NCBI GenBank assembly: GCA_014762585.1
Contig: JABURN010000034.1
Span: forward strand, 1-23,335
Reading direction: 5' to 3'
From: Methylophaga sp.
Lineage (GTDB): Bacteria > Pseudomonadota > Gammaproteobacteria > Nitrosococcales > Methylophagaceae
DNA length: 23,335 nt
The notes under the pieces are model-generated. The model worked only from the letters and a program-made list of their open reading frames with translations, had not been told where the DNA came from and made no database searches. The position numbers and the translations under genes were made by a program. Of the stretch, positions 8,431-15,672 are shown piece after piece (within the stretch, counting starts at the first letter, position 1; every line of letters begins with the position of its first letter).

Positions 8431-9467
8431 TAAGCCGCCGTTTTTTTGCTGAACAGGTAGTGGCCCACCAGCCACTCAGTGCCCTCACGATAACCGAATA
8501 GCTCGGCACATGCCATGAAGAAAAGACGCCAGCGTTGCCACCAGACTCTGGCCTCATCAGCACCATAACTGTCTTCAAACAGGCGGATAATCTCAGCCTG
8601 GTGTTCATCGGCATTATCCAGCCAGGCTTCTGCCGTGCGCTGATAATGTTTACCATTGACCAGCCATTGCTGATCAATTTGCAGTTTCTGCTGGAAATGC
8701 AGCAGAGTATCAGCCGATGGCATCAGGCCGCCGGTGAAAAAGTAACGTCCCATCCAGTTATCATCACCCTCGGTTTCGAAGGGATAGACCACACTGCGAT
8801 GGCAGAAGATATGAACAAACAGCTTGCCGTCGTCTCTGAGCCAGCGGCCTATATTGTCGAACAGTCGTTGATAATTTCGCATATGTTCGAACATTTCCAC
8901 CGAGACAATGCGATCAAACTGTTCATCCAGTGACAGTTCATTCACATCACAGGTAATCACACGCACATTGCTGAGCCCGCGCTCCTGCAAGCGTTTCTCG
9001 ATAAAACGACGCTGAGAGTGAGAATTGGAGACGGCGGTGATGCGTGCATAAGGCAAGTGTTCCGCCATGTGGAGTGTCAGCGAGCCCCAGCCACAACCCA
9101 GCTCCAGAATATGCTGGCCGTTTTCCAATTGCGCCCGTTGCAGATAGAGATCCAACATCGCCCGCTCAGCATCATCCAGACTGAGACAGTCGTTGTTCCA
9201 GAGACAGCCGCTGTATTTGAGGTGCTTACCCAGCACTAATTCATAAAAGGCTGCGGGTACTTCATAGTGCTGCTCATTGGCCGCGTCAGTTTCAATGGCA
9301 ATCGGACTGCTGCGCAACATCTCAATACATTGCTGTTTACGCAGACTGGCCTGCTCGGGATCAAAGGCCATTTCGTCCTGCAGGCGTTTTTTCAGTAATT
9401 GACGAATCCCGACTCGTATGACTGAATCGGGCACCATTTTTTTCTCTGCAAATTCAATCAGACGCAT
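8430..9467 (-). CDS. CFA-superfamily SAM methyltransferase, coclaurine N-methyltransferase-like
   Basis: This is a 345-residue SAM-dependent methyltransferase. The Rossmann SAM loop is LELGCGWGS at 121-129. The catalytic-region motif 'EMFEHMRNYQ' (191-200) and the downstream 'FFTGGLMPSADTLLHFQ' and 'WLVNGKHYQRTAEAWL' blocks resemble plant (S)-coclaurine N-methyltransferases and their uncharacterised bacterial relatives more than E. coli Cfa. The Cfa-type Cys motif is altered to 'KYSGCLW'. I use ATG 9467: it has a GGAG site 8 bases upstream, whereas the longer frame would extend deep into the preceding gene. It overlaps the DUF1295 gene by 14 bases and the kinase gene by 1. Databases usually label such proteins cyclopropane synthase. 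In this operon a second methylation of a modified acyl chain is my inference. Confidence 0.88.
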   Translation of the reverse strand: MRLIEFAEKKMVPDSVIRVGIRQLLKKRLQDEMAFDPEQASLRKQQCIEMLRSSPIAIETDAANEQHYEVPAAFYELVLGKHLKYSGCLWNNDCLSLDDAERAMLDLYLQRAQLENGQHILELGCGWGSLTLHMAEHLPYARITAVSNSHSQRRFIEKRLQERGLSNVRVITCDVNELSLDEQFDRIVSVEMFEHMRNYQRLFDNIGRWLRDDGKLFVHIFCHRSVVYPFETEGDDNWMGRYFFTGGLMPSADTLLHFQQKLQIDQQWLVNGKHYQRTAEAWLDNADEHQAEIIRLFEDSYGADEARVWWQRWRLFFMACAELFGYREGTEWLVGHYLFSKKTAA

Positions 9468-10224
9468 GTTTTTTTCTCCACGGAATAAAAGCACTGGTGG
9501 TTTGCTGGTATCGGCGATAGGCATCACCACGGCTGCGAATGGCCTGCTGCTCGGTATAGGGAATACCGGTAATGTAATAAAGAAATGCCAGCATCACCAA
9601 CGGTGCAAGCCACAGCCACGTGCCGCCTGAAATACCTACTGCCATCAGCGGATAGCTGAACCAGTGCAGCCATTCAAAGAAATAATTGGGATGACGCGAG
9701 TAATACCAGAGACCGTCCTCACAAACCTTGCCTTTGTTAGCCGGCTTGTTGCGAAACTGCTGCAACTGACGATCTGCCAGTGTGACACCGCTGATGGCAA
9801 TCAAAGCCAGCACCAGGGCGAGAACAATGGTAAGCAGATTGTGACTTTCTGCCTGGCTCAACCACCATACCGGCAAAGTAAACATGAAGGCCAGCAGAGC
9901 CTGAAACTGAAAAAAGAAAAAATGGTTACGGTGCGTTTTTTCACCCCAGTATTCACGCAGATACGCATAACGGCCGTCTTCAGGTTCAGAAAACACTCGC
10001 CCACTGAGATGCCAGAATAGTCGCAGATACCAGAGACTCATCTGTCCACCGGCAACCAGCCTTAAAAGCCAGTCTCCATCACTTAATACCGCGTAGTACA
10101 CCGGTAGGAAAGACATCAGTCCAGCCCAGAGCACATCCACAACACCGGCGTTACGGGTTTTGCCTTCATAAAGCCAACCGAAAAACATCACCACTGAAGC
10201 GATAAGCAGGCTACACCAGAGCAT
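9454..10224 (-). CDS. DUF1295 (steroid 5-alpha-reductase-like) membrane protein
   Basis: This 256-residue polytopic membrane protein has about six hydrophobic segments. It is recognised by the DUF1295 signature 'VCEDGLWYYSRHPNYFFEWLHW' (about 167-188) and the C-terminal 'EQQAIRSRGDAYRRYQQTTSAFIPW', shared with steroid 5-alpha reductases and isoprenylcysteine methyltransferases. These folds bind NAD(P)H or SAM at the membrane face and act on lipidic substrates, but this family lacks a firmly known reaction. The start has a GGAGG site 6 bases upstream and overlaps the DUF2878 gene by 14 bases. In this operon a reductase acting on an unsaturated or modified acyl chain is plausible. Confidence 0.88.
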   Translation of the reverse strand: MLWCSLLIASVVMFFGWLYEGKTRNAGVVDVLWAGLMSFLPVYYAVLSDGDWLLRLVAGGQMSLWYLRLFWHLSGRVFSEPEDGRYAYLREYWGEKTHRNHFFFFQFQALLAFMFTLPVWWLSQAESHNLLTIVLALVLALIAISGVTLADRQLQQFRNKPANKGKVCEDGLWYYSRHPNYFFEWLHWFSYPLMAVGISGGTWLWLAPLVMLAFLYYITGIPYTEQQAIRSRGDAYRRYQQTTSAFIPWRKKHASD

Positions 10225-10744
10225 GATTACCCTCCTCTTCCTGTTGATGCCACAGTCTCGCCAGGCACATCAGCATCGGCACCAGCAATGCCCAGCTCAG
10301 TGACAGCGCCAGAACTGCCATCCCCGGCTCAAGCAATGAGACCGCCTCCAGCTTGCTGCCAGCGAGATAAGAAAGCGGAGCGGCAAAGACGGTCATGATC
10401 CCGAGCATTTTCAGTCGCGGCTGCAGCCAGCTCAGGGAATGGTTCAAAGTCAGCATGAAATTAACCCACAGGCAACCTATCCACCATGGCGCCAACCCGC
10501 CCATTTCTCCATCGGCATAGCCAATCCAGCCCATATTGAGCCAGATGGTATCCAGCATCATGCCTGATAACAGCCCCAGACCGATTAGTTTGATATCTGT
10601 CTCCCGCCAGCGGCTGAAATAAACCTGCACCACGGCAAATGCGGCTGTCGCCAGCAAGGCATATTGCAATTTCCCATTCGCGGCAGACAGAATGACAATC
10701 AGCCAGACCGCCTGAAAGGCAATAAAATTCAGGACATTACGCAT
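10211..10744 (-). CDS. DUF2878 integral membrane protein
   Basis: This is a 177-residue very hydrophobic protein with about five or six membrane helices. It has the DUF2878 features 'GLLSGMMLDTIWLNMGWI' near 51-68 and 'APWWIGCLWVNFMLTLNHSLSWL' near 84-106. A longer in-frame ORF exists upstream, but ATG 10744 gives an 8-base overlap with the preceding CFA-like gene and a natural N-terminus, '[14 protein letters not shown]'. The ribosome-binding site is poor, suggesting coupling. DUF2878 genes commonly accompany DUF1365, FAD-oxidoreductase and CFA-like genes. No biochemical role is known to me; a membrane scaffold or subunit of the lipid-modifying enzymes is possible. Confidence 0.85.
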   Translation of the reverse strand: MRNVLNFIAFQAVWLIVILSAANGKLQYALLATAAFAVVQVYFSRWRETDIKLIGLGLLSGMMLDTIWLNMGWIGYADGEMGGLAPWWIGCLWVNFMLTLNHSLSWLQPRLKMLGIMTVFAAPLSYLAGSKLEAVSLLEPGMAVLALSLSWALLVPMLMCLARLWHQQEEEGNHALV

Positions 10745-12005
10745 CAAAAGGCACCCACTGTTCGCGTTTATTGGCGGGCTTACTGAAAAGCAGATGCACG
10801 TCACTGATACTGCGTTCAATAAAGCCGCCCTCGCAATAGCAGAGATAAAACTCCCACATGCGTATGAAACGCTCGTCATAGCCTAAGCGACGGACCTCAT
10901 CCAGCTGCGCCATGAAACGCTCCCGCCATGTTTTCAGGGTAGTGGCATAGCTGGGTCCGATATCTTCCAGGTTAGTCAGTTTCAGCTCTGCTTTGGCAGC
11001 AGAATTGACCAGCACGCTGACGCAGGGAATGAAGCTGCCGGGGAAGATATATCGCTTGATGAAATCAACGGATTTCACTGCCTGCTGGTAGCGGTGATCT
11101 TCCAAAGTTATTGCCTGAATAATGGCCAGACCATCAGGTTTCAGCAACTGACTGCAGTGCTTGAAGTAGTCATCTATAAAGTGGTGACCGACGGCCTCAA
11201 CCATCTCTATCGAAATCAGCTTGTCGAACTGGCCCTTGAGATCGCGGTAGTCCTGAAGTAATACCGTGACTTTGTCTTCAAGACCCAGTTCTTCTACCCG
11301 TTTCACGGCATGCTCGTACTGTTCCCGGGAAATAGTGGTGGTTGTCACCCGACAGCCGTAATTCAGTGCGGCAAAGGTGGCACAACCGCCCCAGCCAGTG
11401 CCAATTTCCAGCAGGTGATCATCCGGCTGCAGGTCCAGCTTGTCGCATAAACGCCCCAGCTTGTTGAACTGAGCCCGTTCCAGGCTTTCGTTGTCACTGT
11501 AGTAAAGCCCAGAGGAATACATCATGAAGTCGCGGTCGAGAAATAACTCGAACAAGGCATTGCCGAGGTCGTAATGCGCGGCAATATTTTTGCGACTGCC
11601 GGTTCGGGTGTTGCGACGAAACCAATGCACACCCTGCAACAACCAGCCAGTGACTCTGGCAAGGCCCTTTTCCATGCCATCAACTAAATCACGATTACGA
11701 ACCAGTAGCTGAATCAGCGCAGTCAAATTATCGCTGTGCCAATGCCCTTCCATGTAAGACTCAGCGGCACCCACCGAGCCAGCGAAAATCACCGACTCGA
11801 AAAAGTGCGGATCATTCACCATCAGTCTGACCTTGAACGGATGGTCCGGCTGTCCCAGCGTAAGCGGTTCGCTGTCTCTAATCTGCAGTATCAGGCAGCC
11901 TTCGCGTATGGCTTCAAGTTGCCTGAGCAATAGTTGCATACATAAATTCTGAAACCGTGTCAGCTTGAGTCGCTCGCTGTTCGCGGTCGAAACAGGCATA
12001 TTCAT
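10737..12005 (-). CDS. CFA-family phospholipid methyltransferase with altered active site
   Basis: This 422-residue member of the cyclopropane synthase superfamily has an N-terminal lipid-binding region (about 1-140) and a SAM domain with LEIGTGWGG at 199-207. Compared with E. coli Cfa, the cysteine of 'YSCG' is serine here (Ser165, 'YSSGLYY') and the histidine of 'HTIG' is glutamine (Gln297, 'QAIT'). The glutamate (Glu270 in 'EMVEAVG') and the tyrosine near 353 are kept. Two of the bicarbonate-binding residues needed for ring closure are thus missing. Relatives in this type of cluster include UfaM, which methylates an unsaturated acyl chain without making a cyclopropane. I infer a similar reaction. 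The GAGGA site and the ATGA overlap with DUF1365 fix the start. Confidence 0.9.
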   Translation of the reverse strand: MNMPVSTANSERLKLTRFQNLCMQLLLRQLEAIREGCLILQIRDSEPLTLGQPDHPFKVRLMVNDPHFFESVIFAGSVGAAESYMEGHWHSDNLTALIQLLVRNRDLVDGMEKGLARVTGWLLQGVHWFRRNTRTGSRKNIAAHYDLGNALFELFLDRDFMMYSSGLYYSDNESLERAQFNKLGRLCDKLDLQPDDHLLEIGTGWGGCATFAALNYGCRVTTTTISREQYEHAVKRVEELGLEDKVTVLLQDYRDLKGQFDKLISIEMVEAVGHHFIDDYFKHCSQLLKPDGLAIIQAITLEDHRYQQAVKSVDFIKRYIFPGSFIPCVSVLVNSAAKAELKLTNLEDIGPSYATTLKTWRERFMAQLDEVRRLGYDERFIRMWEFYLCYCEGGFIERSISDVHLLFSKPANKREQWVPFDA

Positions 12006-12793
12006 GGGCTGTCCTCACGATGGGAATGGGTGGAACCGGCGTTGGCATCACTGCTGTCTGGGTGGCTGTAAAAAGGCACACGTTTGAGCCAGAGCCTGAA
12101 TGCCTGCCAGTAAATGCGGCTGATAACCCGAACTGTCTGCAGTGGATAGCGCCATGGTAAGGCACTCATCTTCCTGCGACTCAATGTCTGTGGCTGCATT
12201 GTCATTGCAGCAGTGAACTGCTGCTTTCCGTGTTGATACAGTTGCATCAGCACTTGCAGCTCATCATCTTCAAAAGTAAATCGCCACTTGTAATGCATCT
12301 GCATAGGCATGAAGGGTGAAATGTGGAAGGCTTTTTCAAACTCGGCCTGAACGCTGCCTGAGCTGCTATCAGCCTTGAGCACATAACAATGGCGCTGATT
12401 CCAGGGTGTGTTGTTGATGTCGGCCAGGACATACTCGAGTCTGCCCTGCTGATTGATGCAGAAATAGAAACTGACCGGGTTAAAAACGAAGCCCAGGTAG
12501 CGCGGATGGGTGAGCAAATAGACTTTGCCGCTGAACGCAACGCCGTGATGCGTTTTAATTTTCTCAATCACTGCCGCTTTCAAGTCGAGATGAGTCGGGC
12601 CAAGATAATCACGGCGATAAAAGCTCATCAGGTTAAAGCGCTCCAGCGACCACCATGAGCTCTTGGAAAAGGTCACTTCCAGATCATCGATATCCAACAT
12701 CACCATGGCCAGCGGGTAGCTGAAACGGTGAGAGACAGGCTGTAAGCGGTGATGTGAAACACTGCCCGTAAACAAGGCCGGTTCAAACTTCAT
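12002..12793 (-). CDS. DUF1365 domain-containing protein
   Basis: This is a 263-residue protein of the DUF1365 family, showing its conserved blocks in order: '[15 protein letters not shown]' (14-28), '[19 protein letters not shown]' (about 94-112), '[13 protein letters not shown]' (about 126-138) and '[19 protein letters not shown]' (about 154-172). No signal peptide is seen. The family is nearly always encoded beside the FAD oxidoreductase and CFA-like methyltransferase, as here. Both junctions are ATGA overlaps, and the start has a strong GAGGAGG site. The reaction is not established for the family as far as I know. It probably acts in the same acyl-chain modification pathway. Confidence 0.9.
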   Translation of the reverse strand: MKFEPALFTGSVSHHRLQPVSHRFSYPLAMVMLDIDDLEVTFSKSSWWSLERFNLMSFYRRDYLGPTHLDLKAAVIEKIKTHHGVAFSGKVYLLTHPRYLGFVFNPVSFYFCINQQGRLEYVLADINNTPWNQRHCYVLKADSSSGSVQAEFEKAFHISPFMPMQMHYKWRFTFEDDELQVLMQLYQHGKQQFTAAMTMQPQTLSRRKMSALPWRYPLQTVRVISRIYWQAFRLWLKRVPFYSHPDSSDANAGSTHSHREDSP

Positions 12794-14037
12794 ACCGCCC
12801 TCCTCAACTGTTCAACAACCCGCAGCGCACTGCTGACCCCATCTTCGTGAAAGCCCCAACCCCAGTAGGCGCCACAAAAATAACTATGTTGTTTGCCGGA
12901 GATATCAGACCAGCGCTGCTGTGCCGCCAGGGTCTCTTCGGTGTAGACCGGATGAGCATAGCGACGCTGCAAAAACACCTTGTTGGGATCGACCCGATCA
13001 GCACTGTTCAGTGAAACGATGAATTCCAGCGGTGCCTTCAGATTCTGCAGCGTATTCATGTGGTAGGACACAGTACAACGCTCAGCCAGGGATTCTGAAA
13101 TATGGACGTTCCAGCTGGCCCAGGCTTGTGGATTCTTGGGTAGCACGGACTCATCTGCATGCAACTGCATCAGATTGTCCTGATATCGAATTCCACCCAG
13201 CACCTCGGTTTCCGCCTGGCTCGGGTCCGATAACAGCTTCAATGCCTGATCAGAGTGACAGGCCACTACGACTGCATCAAAAGGCTGGGCTTCTCCCCCC
13301 ACAGACAGGATCACACCGTTATAGACTCGACGGATGCTCTCCACCGGCGTTGAGGTATAAACCTTGCCGGGGAAGCGTTTCAGCAATGCTTCTACATATT
13401 GTCTGGAGCCACCCTTTACCACGCGCCACTGCGGCCGCTCGGTCAGCGACAGCATCTTATGATTGTTCATAAACGACACCAGATAACGTATCGGCATGTT
13501 GATCAGGCTTTCACTGGGCCCTGACCAGAGGGCACAGGCCATTGGCAACAGATGATCTTCGATAAAGATGTCGCTGTAGTTATTGGCTTTAAGGTAATCT
13601 CCAACCGTTTGGTGGTTGTCAGTTTGATTCAACACGGCTGGGGCCTGCCGATAAAAACGAAGCAGATCGGCCAGCATGCGATAGAAGCGTGGGCTGATGA
13701 GATTTTTGCGCTGACAAAACAGTGTGTTGAGACTGGTGGCGTTGTATTCCAGGCCAGTCGAACTGTTATGAACACTGAAACTCATTTCGGTCGGCTGAGA
13801 TTCAACGCCCAGTTCTTCCAGTAAATCGCAGAAATGAGGGTAGTTAAGACGGTTGAAAACAATAAAACCGCTATCGACTGGCCAGTTTTTCCCCAACACC
13901 TCAACCTGGTGAGTATCGGTATGACCGCCGATATAGTCATTGGCTTCAAACACAGTGACTTCAGCCTGCTCACGACTGGCGAGATACCAAGCAGCGGTTA
14001 ATCCGGAGATTCCCGCGCCGACCACAGCGATTCTCAT
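12790..14037 (-). CDS. FAD-dependent oxidoreductase (amine-oxidase/desaturase fold)
   Basis: This is a 415-residue flavoprotein. The N-terminal Rossmann FAD site is '[15 protein letters not shown]' (5-19) with Glu31 as probable ribose ligand and 'GGHTDT' following. The C-terminal FAD-binding segment includes '[21 protein letters not shown]'. It is in the NAD(P)-binding/amine-oxidase family that accompanies DUF1365 and CFA-like genes. These enzymes relate distantly to carotenoid and fatty-acid flavin desaturases. It may dehydrogenate or oxygenate the methylated acyl chain, but which step it performs cannot be read from sequence. No signal peptide is visible. The start overlaps the desaturase stop and its own stop overlaps the DUF1365 start, both as ATGA. 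Confidence 0.9.
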   Translation of the reverse strand: MRIAVVGAGISGLTAAWYLASREQAEVTVFEANDYIGGHTDTHQVEVLGKNWPVDSGFIVFNRLNYPHFCDLLEELGVESQPTEMSFSVHNSSTGLEYNATSLNTLFCQRKNLISPRFYRMLADLLRFYRQAPAVLNQTDNHQTVGDYLKANNYSDIFIEDHLLPMACALWSGPSESLINMPIRYLVSFMNNHKMLSLTERPQWRVVKGGSRQYVEALLKRFPGKVYTSTPVESIRRVYNGVILSVGGEAQPFDAVVVACHSDQALKLLSDPSQAETEVLGGIRYQDNLMQLHADESVLPKNPQAWASWNVHISESLAERCTVSYHMNTLQNLKAPLEFIVSLNSADRVDPNKVFLQRRYAHPVYTEETLAAQQRWSDISGKQHSYFCGAYWGWGFHEDGVSSALRVVEQLRRAV

Positions 14038-14957
14038 TGAACTGACTCCCGACTGATCTGGCGGGCATCACGTTTCTGTTTGGACACAGTACGAACATCC
14101 CAGATCAGGCCAAGTTTCTGCATCAACCAGAGCAGGTAATAGCTGATATCAATCTCCCACCAGTAAAAGCCCTGTCTGGCAGAGGCAGCGTGGTAATGGT
14201 GATTGTTATGCCAGCCCTCTCCCAGGGTCAGTAAAGCCAGCAAGAAGTTATTCCGGCTGTCATCCGGCGTTTGATAGCGACGTCGACCAATGCGGTGTGC
14301 GAGTGAGTTTATCAGCAAGGTGGCATGAATCAGTACAACAGTGGAGATAAAGTAACCCCAGATGACCAGTTGCCAGCCACTGGTGTTTAAATCAGGTGAC
14401 CAGACTGCCAACCCTTCACCAGTTAAATACAACAACACTGCCAGCAACACCGGTAAGGCAATATCGTAGCGATCCAGCCAGCGTAGCTCTGGGTATCTGG
14501 CCAATTCCGGTACCAGACTGAGATCGGCCTTAAAGTGTTTTCTGCTCAGAAACCAGCCCATGTGACTCCACAGAAATCCCTGTTGCGGGGAATGCGGATC
14601 GAGCTTCTGATCGGCATGACGATGATGCTGGCGGTGATGTGCAGCCCACCACAATGGCCCGCGCTGGGTCGCACTGGCACCAATCAAGGCAAACAAGAAT
14701 TGAACCGGACGCGATGTTTTGAAGGCTTTGTGGGCAAAATAGCGATGATAAAAAGCCGTAATGGCAAACATGCGGAGCAGATACAGGGCTATTGCTATTG
14801 CCACTGCCACGGTTGAAGTGCCAACCCAGATAACAGCAAAGCAACCAAGATGAAGTCCAATAAAGGGAATGATTCTGAGCCAGTCGATGCCTGCCCCATC
14901 AGCGTAGTTTTGCTGATCCTGCAGGTTGCTGTCGAACCAATAACGTAACGCTCGCAT
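14034..14957 (-). CDS. Membrane fatty acid desaturase (acyl-CoA desaturase type)
   Basis: This is a 307-residue di-iron membrane desaturase that inserts a cis double bond into acyl chains using O2 and an electron donor, probably at delta-9. All three histidine boxes are intact: H71-RYFA-H76, H108-RQ-H111-H112, and H250-NN-H253-H254 in 'GEGWHNNHHYHAASARQGFYWWEID'. Hydrophobic helices lie before box 1 and between boxes 2 and 3. I prefer ATG 14957, which has a GAGAG site 5 bases upstream. A GTG at 14981 is also in frame but has no ribosome-binding site. It is the first gene of the eight-gene operon, so it would supply the unsaturated acyl chains on which the CFA-like enzymes act. The promoter region upstream carries paired 11-bp repeats. 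Confidence 0.93.
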   Translation of the reverse strand: MRALRYWFDSNLQDQQNYADGAGIDWLRIIPFIGLHLGCFAVIWVGTSTVAVAIAIALYLLRMFAITAFYHRYFAHKAFKTSRPVQFLFALIGASATQRGPLWWAAHHRQHHRHADQKLDPHSPQQGFLWSHMGWFLSRKHFKADLSLVPELARYPELRWLDRYDIALPVLLAVLLYLTGEGLAVWSPDLNTSGWQLVIWGYFISTVVLIHATLLINSLAHRIGRRRYQTPDDSRNNFLLALLTLGEGWHNNHHYHAASARQGFYWWEIDISYYLLWLMQKLGLIWDVRTVSKQKRDARQISRESVQ

Positions 14958-14997
14958 AGCCACTCTCGAAGTGTTTGGCACAGGCTAGAGCGCGATA

Positions 14998-15050
14998 TGT
15001 GAATTTGATGTGAAAGCAGTAATAATGCGGCTTCACCCGGATTTCACGGT
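14998..15050. promoter_or_regulatory. Facing tandem 11-bp GTGAA repeats in the divergent promoter
   Basis: On the plus strand, TGTGAATTTGATGTGAAA (14998-15015) has GTGAA at 14999 and 15010. On the minus strand, CGTGAAATCCGGGTGAAG (15048-15031) has GTGAA starting at 15047 and 15036. Each pair has 11-bp spacing, as for OmpR/PhoB-type regulators, and the pairs face each other across an AT-rich centre (TAATAAT, 15020-15026) that could serve as -10 in either direction. The promoters of the lipid operon and of the chalcone-isomerase-like gene would diverge here. Confidence 0.5.
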
Positions 15051-15138
15051 CGTTGGCGACACAATCTAGCGTACCTGAAAAACAATAAAAACAGGGTAAG
15101 TTGCACACCATACAATTTTGAATCGTCGGAGACCAGCT

Positions 15139-15672
15139 ATGATTCGTCCTGTTTGTTTTTTATTGACCCTGCTTTTTGCGACGGCCAGTTTGGCTGACGC
15201 CTTTTCAAGTCGTATTGATACTGAGCATGGCGAGCTTGCAAAATGCAGTCAGACCGAAATTTCGGTGATGAAATTTATCAACGTGGCTGATGCGGCACTA
15301 TACAGCAGTGACTGCAGCCGTTTGCCTGACCTGACTCAAAATCTGCAACTCTCATTCATTTACCATCGTGACATTGCAGGTGAAGACTTTATTGAAGCAG
15401 CAGAGACGCTGCTCAAACGCAATCTTTCAGAAACAGAGTTCACCAAAATAAAAGCGGATCTTGATGAGTTCAACGCTGCCTATGAGTCAGTAGCAGAAGG
15501 GGATCGCTATGATATACGCAGGAATCAAAGCGGTCTTTCGCTGTTCAAAAACGGTCGCTTGATTGGAGAACATCCCTCATTGATGCTGGGACAGAGCTAC
15601 TATCAAATCTGGTTTGGCGATAAACCATTTAATGACGATCTTAAACAGTCATTACTGAAACCTGAAGCTTAG
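15139..15672 (+). CDS. Exported chalcone-isomerase-like protein
   Basis: This 177-residue protein has a Sec signal peptide (about 1-21, 'CFLLTLLFATASLADA'). The mature domain is recognisable as the bacterial chalcone-isomerase-like family: 'SVMKFINVADAALYSSDC' near the N-terminus, 'LQLSFIYHRDIAGEDFIEAA' in the middle, and 'LIGEHPSLMLGQSYYQIWFGDKPFNDDLKQSLL' at the C-terminus. The fold binds fatty acids in plant FAP proteins, so a periplasmic lipid or fatty-acid binding role is plausible; catalysis is not expected. I use ATG 15139 with a GGAG site, not the upstream TTG. The gene is transcribed divergently from the lipid operon and shares its regulatory region. Its stop overlaps the AGCS gene stop by 3 bases. 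A possible -10 is TACAAT (15111-15116). Confidence 0.85.
   Translation: MIRPVCFLLTLLFATASLADAFSSRIDTEHGELAKCSQTEISVMKFINVADAALYSSDCSRLPDLTQNLQLSFIYHRDIAGEDFIEAAETLLKRNLSETEFTKIKADLDEFNAAYESVAEGDRYDIRRNQSGLSLFKNGRLIGEHPSLMLGQSYYQIWFGDKPFNDDLKQSLLKPEA

Noticed and set aside
8431..8475. Longer histidine kinase N-terminus beginning at 8475
   Set aside because: It would add 15 polar residues overlapping the upstream gene, with no ribosome-binding site. The TAATG junction at 8430 is the more natural start.
13032..13472. A 146-codon plus-strand frame opposite the FAD oxidoreductase gene
   Set aside because: Its Pro/Ser/Arg-rich translation has no domain and the opposite strand encodes a clear flavoprotein, so it is a shadow.
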